This document shows, in pieces, positions 14,930-29,100 of a stretch of 36,898 bases of DNA (the first letter of the stretch is position 1; every line of letters starts with the position of its first letter). The stretch comes from Weissella confusa (GTDB lineage: Bacteria; Bacillota; Bacilli; Lactobacillales; Lactobacillaceae): assembly GCA_016466735.1 (NCBI GenBank), contig JAAOED010000022.1, forward strand, positions 1 to 36,898. Direction: 5' to 3'. The position numbers and the translations under genes were made by a program. A model generated the notes under the pieces. The model did no database searches and was not told the origin of the DNA. It worked only from the letters and a program-made list of their open reading frames with translations.

Positions 14930-15835
14930 TTAGTTATCTGTATTAATAATATCAGCCGGTTCTGGCTTACGTGAATCGCGATACAAGTTGAACGCTGTAT
15001 ACGCTGCCAAAGCTACAATAAAGTAGCTTAGCACGGTGATATTAATACCTGTCACCACAGTTGCAGCAACAATTACACCAAGCACACCACCGACGATAAT
15101 ACCGGTGAAGCCACGCCACTCAATACGACCCGTACGCACGAAGCCGATAGCAGACGTCATCATAATCATGGCCGCATCCATCATCATCACTGGGAAAGCG
15201 ACCAATGGGTTAACCCCAACCAATGAGAAGAAAATCAACTCAGGCGTGTAGTTACCCAACCCGATGGTCATCAAAACCCCCAAGGTGAAGTTCACGACCA
15301 AACCGAGTACTAATAGCCAGCCGTGCAAACCATGCACAGCCATTGAATCGGCGTGACCAGGGTTTGCTAGTAGCTTGATCAGCATCGCGATTGCCGCCAA
15401 TGCCAAGCCAACCGATAAACCACGTTGCATCTTACGTACTGGCCAATTAGCCGTGATACGCGTTCCAAACGCCGCTCCGGTGATGGCGGCTAGTGTCATT
15501 GGTACCAAAGTTGTCACTTCAATCTTAACTGCTGACAGGAAGAACAATGCTTCAACGAACACCGGAATAGCGTGTGCTGCGTTCATCGTTCCTGGTAACT
15601 TACGGTCATCATCTAACCACTTCGTTCCTTTGAACAAAGCCGTTGTCGTTGCAAACGATCCGATACCCAATGTATCGCCAAAATCTGTGATAAATCCAAT
15701 CAGGAATCCCGGGACAAACTTACGGAGTGGATTAATCTTGTTTCGACGCATTGAAACGGTATACAAAATCACCATACCGATTAACGCAATGATTAATATC
15801 GCCTGCAAGGCCCGTAATACTAGTTGTTCTGTCAT
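14930..15835 (-). CDS. TSUP-family permease (TauE/SafE-like sulfite exporter family)
   Basis: About 301 residues with around eight membrane segments. The two-fold internal layout, with FVPGFLIGFITDFGDTLGIGSF early and LGVLMTIGLGNYTPELIFF in the second half, is that of the TauE/SafE family, whose members move small anions such as sulfite, sulfoacetate or related compounds. The substrate here is unknown. The start is set at MTEQLVLRA because GGAGA lies 7 nt before it; a 16-codon upstream extension has no RBS. It stands alone between terminators. Confidence 0.85.
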   Translation of the reverse strand: MTEQLVLRALQAILIIALIGMVILYTVSMRRNKINPLRKFVPGFLIGFITDFGDTLGIGSFATTTALFKGTKWLDDDRKLPGTMNAAHAIPVFVEALFFLSAVKIEVTTLVPMTLAAITGAAFGTRITANWPVRKMQRGLSVGLALAAIAMLIKLLANPGHADSMAVHGLHGWLLVLGLVVNFTLGVLMTIGLGNYTPELIFFSLVGVNPLVAFPVMMMDAAMIMMTSAIGFVRTGRIEWRGFTGIIVGGVLGVIVAATVVTGINITVLSYFIVALAAYTAFNLYRDSRKPEPADIINTDN

Positions 15836-15933
15836 AATAAATCTCCTGATTAAAAAAGTTTGTCCGAAGACTAAGTTTACCAAAAATTAGTGCGCCCGGC
15901 ACCTTTTTTGCTTCTGAATGCGTACACAACACA

Positions 15934-15964
15934 AAAAAGATCCACATCCCTGTGGATCTTTCAA
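15934..15964 (-). terminator. Terminator after the NAD(P)-binding protein gene
   Basis: An 11-bp stem, AAAGATCCACA with TGTGGATCTTT (15936-15946 with 15951-15961), with a TCCC loop and T6 after it on the minus strand. Confidence 0.88.
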
Positions 15965-15974
15965 AAAATCTATT

Positions 15975-16616
15975 CTACAAATCTGAAACCGTGAAGCGTT
16001 CACGGACATGCTTTGGTGTTTCGATTTCATCCAAAATACCAACCGCCATGTTTCCGGCAGTCACGTGTGACTTGCCATCTTCAGCCAAAATCAACTCATC
16101 CTTAGCCGTACGGTGCGCCGTAGCTGGCCCTGGAACAAAGTTTTGTTGTGGTGACACACCTGTCCAGAAAACATCTGGTGTCGCACGCAAAATTTCAAGT
16201 TCAAGGACACCATAACGAGGCTCGTCAATCCAAGTTTCATTGCCCGGCAAATCCTTCAAGAAGTCAAACAAACGTGTGCCGTTTGCTTGGACAAGTGATG
16301 CAGCCCCCAAGATGAAGATGATGCGCGTTTGCAAACGGCGGAACTCGTGCAACAAGTGTGTCAACGCATCCAAGTTCAAGTAAGCATCCTTGTGGTTAGC
16401 AAAGGCATTGACCACTACATCGAATTCTTCGAAAACATCGGCATGCATCTCAAACAAGTCACCTACCAAAATCGTCGCATCTGCACCTAGTTTTTCACGT
16501 GCCTTATCAGCGTCACGGACGATTGCTGTTACAGCATGCCCGCGCTTTGTTGCTTCTTGAAAAACTGCTTGACCGGCCATTCCGGTTGCCCCAATTACTG
16601 CAATTTTCATATTCAT
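15975..16616 (-). CDS. NAD(P)-binding atypical SDR (NmrA/BLVRB-like)
   Basis: Of 213 residues. An N-terminal Rossmann motif, MKIAVIGATGMAGQAVFQEATKRGH, is followed by a single compact domain of the NAD(P)H-binding (PF13460-like) type. No Tyr-x-x-x-Lys of classical SDRs is obvious, as is normal for this branch. It may act as an NADPH-dependent reductase or redox sensor; the substrate is unknown. Two ATGs are six nt apart; GGGAG lies 4 nt before the first and 10 nt before the second (MKIAVI), so the start is uncertain by two codons. Confidence 0.82.
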   Translation of the reverse strand: MNMKIAVIGATGMAGQAVFQEATKRGHAVTAIVRDADKAREKLGADATILVGDLFEMHADVFEEFDVVVNAFANHKDAYLNLDALTHLLHEFRRLQTRIIFILGAASLVQANGTRLFDFLKDLPGNETWIDEPRYGVLELEILRATPDVFWTGVSPQQNFVPGPATAHRTAKDELILAEDGKSHVTAGNMAVGILDEIETPKHVRERFTVSDL

Positions 16617-16663
16617 TACGCTCCCGTGCTTATTTTTTGTTAATTATATTGTACCAAAGCAAA

Positions 16664-17035
16664 CTAATCATTTGCGCGGATTATTTGACGAACTTGATTA
16701 CCAAGCACTTTTAACTTGGTACCGTCGGATTTCGTAATGATATAACTGCCATCATCTTGCTTAACGATGGTCTTCACCGTCTCGGCATCCTTCGCCACAG
16801 TTTGTGTGCCAGGCAGAATGTAAACATCACCATTCGTAATATCAATTTCAACTATGCGATTCGTTTCGCTGGTTGCTGATTTTTTAGACGCTTTCTTAGC
16901 TGACGTAGGCTCATTCTGTACAAATGCACTACGCGCTGCCCAAAAAACACCAAACAGCATTAAGAACAGCATGAAAATGGCTGCAATTCGCTTCACCCAT
17001 TTGCCAACTGTATTTTTCTTCTTTTTTGCCATCAT
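16664..17035 (-). CDS. Small single-pass membrane protein of unknown function
   Basis: About 123 residues. A Lys-rich N-terminus (MMAKKKKNTVGKWVKR) is followed by one membrane helix (IAAIFMLFLMLFGVFWAARS), then a Ser/Lys-rich linker and a small beta-type domain ending in VLGNQVRQIIRAND. The tail repeats ITNGDVYIL and GSYIITKSDGTKLKVL, suggesting a short beta meander outside the cell. No family recognised. GGGGG lies 6 nt before the chosen ATG; an upstream in-frame GTG overlaps the RBS. Confidence 0.7.
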   Translation of the reverse strand: MMAKKKKNTVGKWVKRIAAIFMLFLMLFGVFWAARSAFVQNEPTSAKKASKKSATSETNRIVEIDITNGDVYILPGTQTVAKDAETVKTIVKQDDGSYIITKSDGTKLKVLGNQVRQIIRAND

Positions 17036-17073
17036 TTCTACCCCCACTGTTAGCTCTTAAGTAGAAGATACCA

Positions 17074-17111
17074 TAAAAAGGGAGCAAACCTGTGTTACCA
17101 GGCTTGCTCCC
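17074..17111 (-). terminator. Terminator after the giant adhesin gene
   Basis: GGGAGCAA pairs with TTGCTCCC (17080-17087 with 17104-17111), with CCTG/CAGG inside, followed by TTTTTATGG on the minus strand. Confidence 0.85.
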
Positions 17112-17148
17112 CATATCGCACTATTTGCGTTACCTTCGTTTAATGGAT

Positions 17149-20100
17149 TTAGTCTTCCTCATCCTTCTTACGACGCTTTGCTGCGAGCAACAAAAGTGTT
17201 GATGAGAACAAGAAGATTCCCAAAGCCATCAAACGCCAATCATCCTTATAACCAGTATTTGGCAACGTGCCAATCCGGTTTGACTCAGTTGCATAAGGCA
17301 AGGCGTAAACCGTTGGCGTTTGTGCACGGGCCACTGCTGGTTGGGTGACGTATACCGTTGCGACAGTTGGCACTGGTACCGCCTGCGTTTGTACTTCTGT
17401 GACTGGTTGCGGAACCGTTTCAACTGTTGGAGCAGGCGTTGGCGCTGACTGGTTCGTTGGGTGTTGAACCGGTGGCACAACCACATTGCGAGCCTCAGCT
17501 TCAGTGACCGCTGCTTGCAAGGCCTTGATTGCAGCCTCGATATCAGCCGTCAAGTTATTTGAACTGTCCTTGGCTGCTGCTTCCAAGATAGCTTGCAAAC
17601 GGTCCAAAGCCTTTTGTACGGCTGGATCACCAGCGACAGACGACTTCTTTGCAGATGCAATCGCCTTATCAGCTGATTGGCTTGCATCCGTTCGCTTTGC
17701 CTTTGCGTCATCAAGTGCTGTCTGCAATGCCTTTGTCGCTGCCGTAATTTGCTCAGCTGATGCGTTTGGATCGTCCAGTATCTTCTTCAAAGCCGTAATC
17801 GCATTTGCGACTTCAGCTTCGTGTGAAACCGGTGCTGTCTTACCAAGCAAATCATTGGCTGCGTTACGAGCTGCTTCAATGGCGTTGTTAGCCGTTGCAA
17901 CGGCAGTCTCCAAAGCCTTTGTCGCCGCTTCGATATCAGCCGTCAATGCATCAGCGTTATCGCCAGCTGCTCGGTTCATGATATCTTGCAACTTCTTCAT
18001 TGCTTCTTGAACCGCTGGTACTTGACCAGCTGCTGATTGCTTCACAATATCAATTAATGATTTTGCCGTGTCGTTGGCTTGCGTACGCGCAGCACCAACT
18101 GGTTGCAAAGCATCACGCAAGGCCGCTGTTGCGTTTTCAATGTCCGCTGTTGTTGACGTTGGATCATCCAACAACTTTTGCAAGGCATCCTTTGCCGTCG
18201 CAACCTTGGCTTCGTGTGAAACCGGTGCTGTCTTACCAAGCAAATCATTGGCTGCATTACGCGCAGCTTCACGACTAGTGTTAGCTGTCGCAATTGCATC
18301 TTGCAATGCCTTCGTGGCTGCTTCAATGTCCTTGGTCAAGTTACCATCCTGGTCAGCGGCGGCTTGCTTTTGAATCTCATCCAAAGCATCCAATGCAGCT
18401 TGCACAGTTGGCTCCTTGGCCAAATCAGTTGGCACAGCTGCGGCGGCTGCATCCGCTGCTTCGTTGGCCGCGTCACGCAAAGGCTGAGCAGTAGCAACTG
18501 CATCGCGAAGTGCTTGTGTCGCATCAGCAATTGACTTCGTTGTCGACGTTGGATCATCCAACAACTTCTGCAAGTTACTAATTGCATCCGCTACGGCTGG
18601 CTCGTGTGAAACCGGTGCTGTCTTTGACAAGGCGTCTTGCGCATCATCACGTGCTGCTTGTTGATTATTAGCTGCGGTTGTTTGCGCCGTTTGCAACGCA
18701 TCGATGGCTGCTTGGATATCCTTGGTCAAGGCAGAGTCTGAATCAGTTGCCGCCGTTGCCATAACATCCTTCAAATTATTAATGGCTGCTTGGACAGAAG
18801 GCTCAGCTGATTGATCTGACCCTTGGGCATCCGCAATCGCTTGTGTACCAGCCGTATTGGCTGCATCACGATTCGTCTTGTCCGCACCAATTGCAGCATT
18901 CAAATTCTTAGTGGCTGCTTGAATTTCAGCCGTCGTTGAATTTGGATCTGTCAGGATAGCTTCGATTGAACTAATCGCTTGGGCCGTACCCAATTCGTGT
19001 GAAACCGGGTTAGCCGAAGCAATCGCAACCGCAGCGTCCTTACGTGCTTGCTCTTGAGCGGCCTTTGCATCTGCTACCGCCTCCTTCAAAGCATTTCGAG
19101 CAGCGTCGATATCAGCCGTCAACGCATCACTATCATCGTTTGCAGCTTGCTTCATCACATCTTGCAACTTCGCAATCGCATCTTGCACAGCTGGTTCATC
19201 AGCTTGTGGTGTGTTTGATGCATCCGTAATCGCGTTTTGTGCGTTGGTATTGGCTGTCGTACGCGTAACCTTGTCATCACTCGTCGCATTCATCAAGTTC
19301 TGCGTGGCATTCTTGATGTCTTTCGTTGTTGCTGCCGGATCATCCAATACCTTGTTCAAAGCAGAGATGGCATCGGCGACCGCCTTTTCATTTGAAACCG
19401 GCGCTGTTCTAGCCAAAGCATCCGCCGCGTTATCACGCGCTTCAGCTTGTTCCTTAGCCGCTTGTACCACAGCCGTTTGCAAAGCATCCAAAGCTGCTGC
19501 GATATCAGCCGTTAATGCATCTGACGTATCCGTGGCGGCCTCTTCTTGAATCTCGTTCAAAGCATCCAAGGCTGCTTGGACAGTTGGCTCGTTTTGCGTG
19601 CTTGATGTTTCAACCTTACTTTCGTACTTGTCCGCCTCATCGTTAATTGCATCACGCTTAGCTTGTTCAGCTTGGTTAGCTTCAGTCAATGCCTTCGTTG
19701 CCTTCTCGATATCAGCCGTTGATGATGCCGGGTTGTCCAACAACTTCTGCAAAGCGTCGTGCGCCTTAAGCACTGTTGACTCATTTGAAACTGGCTTAGT
19801 AGCCTCGATAGCATCAGCCGCTGCATCGCGGGCGGCCGTTTGATTTTGCTTAGCCGTTTCTTGCGCAGCTGCCAAATCATCAATGGCCTTTTGGATATCG
19901 GCCGTCAAATTGGTTGACGAATCAGCTGCTGCTGCAGCTTGCGTGTCTTGCAACTTCTTGATGGCTTCAATTACTTCTGGCTCAGTGGCTTGATCAGACG
20001 TCTTCGCCGCTGTTACCGCATCATCTGCTTGACGGTTCGTCTCGTCACGACTCGCCTTATCGCTCGCCGTTGCCTCAGTCAACGCATCCGTAGCTTGCTT

Positions 20101-23100
20101 AATCTCTTCCGCCGTTGCATTTGTATCATTCAATACATTTTGCAAGTTTGCGATAGCTTCTGATGTGGTTGCTTCATTTGAAACTGGCGCCGTCGCTTGC
20201 AAAGCAGCCTCCGCAACTTGACGTGCATCAGCTTGGCTTTCGGCGGCTTGTGAAACGGCATCTTGCAAGTTCTTGATGGCTTGTTGAATATCAGCCGTCA
20301 AAGCATCTGGCGTATCAGTCTGTGCTTGATCAACTAAATCTTGCAACGCCTTTTCAGCTGCCTGAACAGCTGGTTCGTCCGCCTGGTTAGAACCATTGGC
20401 AGCATTAATAGCTGCCTTAGCATCATCATCTGTGGCGGTACGTTGATTAATCGCCGTCTCAGTTGCTGAACGCAACGCCTCCGTCGCATCATTAATTTGA
20501 TCAGCTGTGGAAGCTGGGTCATCCAACAACTTTTGCAAGTCATCAATCTTACTTTGAACATCTGGCTCGTAGGTAACCGGTGATGTCTCGTTCAACGCCT
20601 TGGCTGCATCAGCGCGGGCGGCTTCTTGCGCACCACCTGCTGCTGCCACAGCATCCTTCAATGCTTGCGTTGCCTTGTCAATATCTTCCGTCAACGCACT
20701 CGCATCACCCGTCTTCGCCTTATCAATCAAATCTTGCAAATTCTTCGTTGCGTCGATAACTGATTGGTCATTAGCTTGATGTGAGCTACCGGCCGTTGCG
20801 ATTTCATCTTGCGCGGCTTCATTTGCGGCGTCACGATCAGCCTTCGCTTGTTCAACGGCGTCATTGTAATCGTTTGTCGCCTTAACAATTTCGTCTGGCG
20901 TACTATCCGGATTATTCAGAACGTCTTCAAGCGCTTGCTTCTTATTGATAACTGACGCTTCATTTTGAACTGGCGTCGCATCCTGTGCTAGTGCCGTCTC
21001 ACCTGCATCCTTAACAGCATCAATCACTGCTTGGCGCGCATCTTCAATAGCCTGCGTCGTACCAACATTGTTAGCAGCATCCTTTTGGGCAGCTTCCAAA
21101 TCAGCAACTGCTTGCTTAACGGCGTCATCCTTTGAATCAGTTACCTGACTAACAGTTGTATTCGCATCGTCGTTCGCCTTATCACGGTCTGACTTTGCGT
21201 CCGCAACTGCATCTTGCAACGCTTGCTTAGCTTGGTCAATGGCTTCCGTTGTGGCATTTGGATCATTCAAAACATCATTCAATGCTGACTGTGCTTCTTG
21301 CACGCCTGGCTCCTGTGAAACTGGTGCTGTATCAACAGCCTTGGCTTCTGCACGAGCAACCGCGTTTTCAAGTGCATCTGTTGCGTCCTTAATGGCCTGC
21401 GTCGTGCCTTGATCATTGTCAGCGTCAGTCATCGCCTTATCCAACTTTTCCATGGCATCCGCAACTGCATCATCGGTCGCTACTGCTGTGGTATCAGGTG
21501 AATTCAACGCATCATCACCAGCTGTTTCGGCGGCTTCACGATCACTCATCGCTTGGTCAATCGCATCTTGCAAAGCCTCTTCAGCCGCCGTTTGTTGGTC
21601 AGCCGTCGTGTTCGGATCCTTGGCCAAATCATCCAAAGCCTTTTGTGCATCCTTAACAGCTTGCTCTTGTGAGACCGGTGCTGTATCAATGAGACTCAAC
21701 GTCACTGTCTTGGTCGTCTTGTTACCAGTCGCATCAGTAACTGTAATCGTCACATCACGCGGCTGACCATCCCCAGCTACCAAAGCAGCAATCGTTTCAT
21801 AGTCAGTCTTAATCGTGCTGTCACCGTGTTTTTGGTTATCAGTCGTACTGAAGCCAACATCAATCAAGAAGGTCGCCTCATCAGCTGGCATGCCGGCCTT
21901 TGAAGTCGTTAGTGCAGTCTTGGTTGTCGTAACCGTTGGTGCTTGCACATCTCGGTAAACATAGCGAACCCGTTGATCAACGTCCGTATCATCATCAAAG
22001 TAGGGACTAGCAGCAGTGTTATCAATCACCTTGCTGTAACCAGCGATAACGGCATCCTTCACTAAGTCTGCATCTTGATAATTAACTGCTTCGTTTGTCA
22101 CACCATTCAATGTGTGATTGGTTACGCCCGTGTCTGATGTCAACGGACGACCAACTTCATCAAAGAACTGAACATCGATCTTTTGTGGCAATGGCGTGTA
22201 CGTCACAATCGTGGCTTGTGATGCCTTATCCGCATCAGACGCGGCATCATAGATAACCTTGTAAGTCGCCGTCTGCTTGTCGTCCGATATCGTCCAAGAT
22301 ATCCCAGAAGCTACCGAAATGTCTGAAATTTCATATCCAGTTGGCGCTGTGATGGTGCCTGAAGTTTGTTGATCCGTCTTACCGTTCAACGTTGCATCAG
22401 CTTGTGGGAAGGCTGGTGTATTCGTTGAACCGTCCACGTATTGTTGTGTGATTGTTGCCATTTGATCGTCAGCGACGTACGTAATCACAAACTTTTGGAC
22501 GTCTGTATCTTCACCAGAACCATTATTGGTATTATCGAAGTTTGACGTTGCAGCCAACGCTTCAGCCATCGTGTCGTACTTTGCACCAGTAGGACCAGTT
22601 ACCTTGTACGTATATCCCGCCGTTACCAAATCATCATCCGTGTAACCCGTTGGGGCATTAATTTCACCCCCAGTTAGGCCATCAATTGTTTCATTTTTGG
22701 CACTTACAGACGTCGCGCCATCTGGTACATTAATTTTAAATTGGGCTTGTTGCTTTGATTGCGTCAACGTAATATCAGTGTTTTGTGGTGCCGTATCAGT
22801 ACCAGCATCTCCCGTATCCTTTGAACTATCAAAGTTTCCATCCAATGAAACCGTCTTACCATCAGTCGCGATGTCAGCGGTAATACCTGAAGCTGTCGTC
22901 ACCGCACCACTAGCAACGTAGTAACCTGCTGGTGCAGTATACATGTATCCGTATGACTCAGCTGTCTTACCGTTCTGCGTATCAGTTACCATAGTTGTGC
23001 CATCTGGCATGTGTTGCGTAACCGTAGCTTTTTGGTTATTTGGTGCCAATGTGATGACCAAGTTCTGTGGTGCCTTATCAGAGGCTTCGTTACCATTGTC

Positions 23101-26100
23101 GGTATCGTCCATCGTTAACGTGTAGGTCACCGTATCATATTGGTTATTGACATACGAAACGTTATAAGCCGATCCGTCAATCGCAACAATGTAGTATCCT
23201 TCCGGCGCTGTGATTGTGTCTTCAAGATAATCACCTGTCACACCAGATAGTGTCCTTGGATCAGGCGTTGTTGGTGAGCCAATTGCACCTGAGTATACAA
23301 AACTAATTTGACCAGATTGACTGGCTGCTGACAATTGCAACGTAAAGTCTTGCGCAGCACTATCTGAAGCACTGGCGTTATTTGTATTGTCATAGGTAAA
23401 CGTAAAGGTTGCCGTACGACCATCCGCCGCAACACTAGTCCCACTAGGTTGACCGGATGCTTTAAAGTAGTATCCATCGGGCGCCGTGTAAGTTGACGTG
23501 TATACGCCACTCGTCATACCAGCTGCCGCAATTGATGACATTGGGGCACCGTCAAAGCTAATGTTGGCTGATTGATAATCCGCCTTATAGCTCACGACAA
23601 ACGATTGTGCTGATGAATCTGATTGCGCGTCCCCATTAATGGTGTTGTCATAGACTGACTCAGCCGCTACAGCTGCCGACAAGTTTGTGTACGCTTGCGA
23701 TGTGCCATCCGTTCGCACGACCGACACGTTGTATTGGTAACCATCAACAGCCAAATCCGTATCAGTCTTGGCATAAGAAATTGGTGCTTTTGTGACACCG
23801 CTTATCGTTTCAATCGCGATCCCAGCTGAAATCGGCGAATCACTACTTACAATCAATGTACTTTCTTGGTATGAAGCCGTTGCGTTCAAAATGAAGCGCT
23901 TAATCCCTGTATCAACGGCATCAAAACTGTTGTTATCCGCAATTGCTTCATCCAATGTCGCATAGACCTTTGGTGCACCAGTTTCATCTGTCACCCAAGT
24001 TCCATCGGCGTGTTGTACCGTCACGTTATACGTGTATCCATGCGTCATTTCCAGGCCGCGCAACGTTTCATCCGTTGTTTTCAACCCGAGAACTTCCCCA
24101 GTATCGCCTGTGACCTCTTCAATCACACGACCTGAATACTCATCACCAGTCTCACCGACGACAACCTCAGCCGTCTGTGTAATGGCTGAATACTCAACCG
24201 TATACGTTTGCGGTGCTGAATCCGATTCTGTGGCGTTATTTGTATTGTCATACAAACCTGTCATACCAGTCAAAGCTGAAGCCAACGTTTCATACGTGTT
24301 GCCGTTTGGTGTCTTAACAATATAGCGGTATCCATCCCGATCCAATGCTGAATCGGTTGTCGCAAACGATACCTGACCACTCGTTACACCAGCTGCAGAA
24401 TCAAGCGTGACACCACTACTGATTTGCGTGGCACCACCAATTACCAGGTTAGCTGACTGGTAATTAGCGATATATGACACCGTAAAGACTTGTGGAGCTG
24501 CATCCGATGACCCTGTGTTATTTGTGTTGTCATAAACCGTGTTTGCTGCCATGGCTGCTGCCAAAGTGCTGTAAGTTGTCGCACTATCAGAACCCATGTA
24601 GACCACATAGCGATAACCACTACGAGCCAGCGTTGTATCGGTGTTTGAGAAGGCGATTGCACTACCGGTCAAACCAGACGCACTTTCAATCGTCTTCCCC
24701 TTTTGAATTGGTGAGTTAGCAGCCCCGACGATTGTTGCTGCTTGGCTCATTGGGGCATAGCTGACCATGAAGTTCTGCGTCTCGGCATCTGAATCACCCG
24801 CATTACTTGTATTATCAAATGTTGTATTCGCTGACTGGGCATCAGCCAAAGTTGCATACCATTCACCATCCGGTCCCAGAACGCGGTACGTGTATCCTGA
24901 AACCGCTAGTGAGTCATCAATATTTTTAAATGGTATCTGAGTGGCTGTACCACCAGAAAGCGAAGCCAACCAACTACCTGCGCTTATCGGCGAATCCGAC
25001 GTCACGCCCAATGATGTCCATTGCATATCAGCTACGTAGTTAACTGTAAATGTTTGCGGCTTACTGTCGGTTGATCCGGTGTTATCCGTGTTGTCATAGG
25101 CACTATTTGCCGCAATTGCTTGCGACAACGTACTGTATGACGTGCCATCCGGACCACTAACTGTGTAGTGATATCCCTGCGTGTACAAGTAACTATCCGT
25201 CACCGTGCCAAACGCAATCGCGCCACTCGTCGGACCAGCTGCTGAATCAATCACTGATCCAGCGCTGATTGGTGATTCCAAACCAACTGTAACCTTAGCT
25301 TGTTGTGAATCCGCCTTATATGACACGCGGAATACTTGCGCTGATCCATCAGACGTTGCCGTACCGTTATCGGTATCATCAAACGTACCGTTGGCAGCCA
25401 TTGCAGCTGTTAACGTTGCATAGCTTGACCCATTAGCCGCATAGACCACATACGTGTATCCTTGCACTGCTAGTTGACTATCTGTCTTTGCAAATGAAAC
25501 GGCACCCTTCGTCACACCAGCAGCTGAAGCCAATGATGAATTGGCACTGATTGGTGAATCGGCATCCACAACCAATGCAGCTGATTGGTAAGCCGCCTTA
25601 TATGACACGGTAAAGCTTTGGATAGCTGAATCGGTGCTACCTGTGTTCGTCGTATTATCAAAGATTGAGTTTGCAGCAACGGCTGATGACAACGTTGTGT
25701 ACGTCTTGCCATCAGGTCCCGTGACCGTGTACGTGTATCCAGCAACCGCCAAACTTGCATCAGAAGTTGCAAAACTCAGCGCCCCTGACGTCACGCCGGT
25801 AGCTGAATCGACCTTTGAGTTGGCCTTAATTGGCGACGTACCAGCCACATTGACCACGGCTGATTGACTAGCCGCCTTATAGCTAACCGTGAACATATCA
25901 GGGTTAGCATCAGATGTGCCTGATACCGTGTTATTAGCATTGTAGTATGAGTGTGCTGACAAAGCTGATGACAACGTTGTGTACGCCGTCGTATCACTAC
26001 CGTACTTAACAGTGTACGTGTATCCACTCTTGGCCAGTTGTGAATCCAGCGTTGCGTATGACGAATCAGCTGTAAATGAGATGGCTGATCCCGTTGAACC

Positions 26101-29100
26101 ATTAGCTGACAAGGCCGTTGAACCGGCGCTAATTGGTGAATTTACATCTACCACAACTGAAGCTGCCTGACTCATTGGTGCATACAAGACAACGAAACGT
26201 TGTGCTGCAGCATCGGTTGTTCCGGTGTTATCCGTATTATCAAACGTGCTGTTAGCTGCCAAAGCTTGTGACAGGGTTGAATACCAAACCGTATTGTTCA
26301 CGTCATAACCATATCCGACCGTGTATGTGTAACCTGATGTTGCCAAATCAGCATCTGTGACACCGAATGACATCGCTTGGCTAGTCACACCCGTGATATT
26401 CGCAACCGAAGAACCTGCCTTAACTGGTGAGTTCTGTTGGACACGAATATAAGCTGATTGGGCATCGGCCGTATATGATACACGGAACGTTTGTGCTGAA
26501 GAATCAGCTGATGCCGAACCGTTTTCCGTGTTGTCATATAAGCTGTTGGCCTTCAAAGCTGCTGTCAACGTTGCATACGAATCACCCTTTGGACCGTATA
26601 CAACATACGTGTAACCAGTCTTTGCAAGTTGTGAATCCGCCGTGCTAAATGCAAGTGAACCACTCGTTACACCTGATGCAGATTCAACTGCTGAGTTGGC
26701 TGAAATTGGTGACGCACTGTCGACCACCAAATTAGCTGCTTGATATTGTGGCTTATAAACGTATGTGATGACCGAATCCAAATCAGCATCGAACAAACCA
26801 TCAGCATCTGAATTGGAATCCTTTCCTACCAACGTGTATCCAGCAATCGTCATTGTCCCATCTGGAATTTTTGAGCCGACATAACCGTTGGCTGAGCGGG
26901 CCGTACTAATCACCTTACCTGCTTGGTCAACGTAGTTATACGTGACCTTTGCCGTCATCGGTGCATAGACAACCTTGAAACGTTGCACTTGCGCATCGGT
27001 TGTTGCGTTAGCTGCGTTTGACGTATTGTCATACTTATTAGCCGCCACAGCTGACGTCAAAGTCGTATATGAATTAATCACACTACCAGCCGCATTCAAT
27101 GCATTAACGACATACGTGTAACCACTCTTGGCCAACTGTGAGTCAGTCGTTTTGAATGAAATAGCTGAGCTGGCAGGGCCGTTAGTTGTTTCATTAACAG
27201 CTGAATAGCCCAAAACTGAGTTACCTGAATTATCGGCTGAATCCGTAAACAATGAGGCATATTGATTTGTCTTATACGTCACTACAAAGGCTTGTGATGA
27301 TGTATCTGAACTACCTGTATTTGTCGTATTATCGTAACGCGGGTGCGCAGCCACCGCTGATGACAGCGTTGTGTAGGCCGTCGAATCCGGCGCATCAGTA
27401 CCGGCATACTTAACCGTGTACGTGTAACCAGCCTTCACCAAACTTGTATCATTAGTTGCAAAGCTAATCGTGCCACCCGTTGTGCCACTTGCTGACGTAA
27501 GTGTTGAACCAGCTGAAATTGGACCGTTTGGATCATACTTAACCGCTGCTGCTTGGTAAGCGCCGACATAACTAACCGTGAATACCTGGGCTGATGAATC
27601 AGTCGTTCCAGAGTTGTTTGTGGCGTCATAAATTGAATTTGCAGCCACGGCTGATGACAATGTTGCATACGTTGAGCCATTTGGTCCCTTCACCACGTAT
27701 GAGAAACCAGCCGTCGTCAAATTAGCGTCGGTATATGGCAATGACAAAGTTGCGCTGGTTGCACCCAATGATGATGCCAAAACCGAGCCGGCCTTCACAG
27801 GTGAATTTGAATCAACCACCAAGCTCGTTGTTTGCGTAGCTGGTGTGTAATTAACCACAAAGCTTTGGTATGACGTATCTGATGACGCCAATTGAGAACC
27901 GTTTGCGTCCCTGTTGTTTGTACTATCGAAAGAGTTCGCAGCGATTGCTGAATCCAACGTTGAATACGTCACGTTATCCGGTCCTGTTACGGTGTATGTG
28001 TAACCAGACTTAGGCAAGTTACTGTCCTTAGTTGCAAAATTAATTGCGTTGCCCGTTCGACCTCCAGCGGCATCTTTATAAGTTGATGTACCAGCTACAT
28101 AAGAACCGTTGGCATATGAGAAATTTTGTGTGTACAAGTATGCGCCTTGATAATCCGGCATATACTTAACTGTCCACGTTTGTGGCGTACCGTCAGATTG
28201 CACACCAGCCGTGTTAGACGTACTGTCCCAAACGTTTGTTGCCGCTGCATACGCAGATGACATCGTTGAGTAGTTACCACCGTTTGGATCAGTGATGTAG
28301 TAGCTATATCCTGAACGAACCAATGACGCATCGACAATACTTTGTGCAACCGTCGCGCTACTTCCCAATGGGTTATCTTGATCAACACTCCAGTATGACG
28401 TAATCACATTTGACCCACTCCACAAAGCTGGCGTGTCAGTCTGAATGATTGACTCTTGATATGGCAAGGCCGTGTACGTGATTGTAATCGTGTTGTTGGC
28501 CGCCGTTTGTGACACACCATTCACGTCAGTTGCTGATGAAACCTTGTAGCCACGAATCGTTGGTGCAGCAAATGCATAGTCTGCTGTACCAGCTTTAGCT
28601 TTTGGTGAAAGGCCCGTAATACCAATCGTGTCGTTAACGGCTGCGATAAAGCTCGTCGATGGTTTAATCGTGTTACCGTTTGTATCCACATACTTAACCG
28701 TCGTGGTTCCAGTAGCAAACGTACCCGACAAATTATCAATTGAGGCAAAGTTATCGGCAGCCTTCTGTCCATTGGCAGCATTAACACCGATTGAAAAGGC
28801 CTTTGGCGCAACCAATGTAATGTTAGATTGGTTAGTATTAATCGTCCATGATTTTCCAGACGTATCCTTCAAGGAAGCCGTAATATACGGACCGCCACCA
28901 GGTCCGCCTGTTGGCCACCAAGTCATCTGGTACTTAACGGTTGTTTTCCATTGCGTCAAATTTTGACCATTGGTATACATGGCAGCTGGTACGGATGTCA
29001 AATTACCTGAGCTATCCGTCGCACGCAAGGCACCAAACGGACCAGCTGCTGGATCACCTGAATTCTGATAAAAGTCCAACCCCAAGGCATAGGCATTTTT

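Noticed and set aside
15836-15883. Upstream start of the TSUP permease
   Set aside because: No RBS before that codon; the ATG at 15835 has GGAGA at good spacing.
17486-21766. Long plus-strand frames opposite the helical repeats
   Set aside because: They are mirror frames of an Ala/Asp/Gln-rich repeat and lack RBS and family features.
17490-28461. Repeats considered as a CRISPR array
   Set aside because: The periodicity is 200-400 nt, in frame, and fully explained by protein modules; no short direct repeats with unique spacers were seen.
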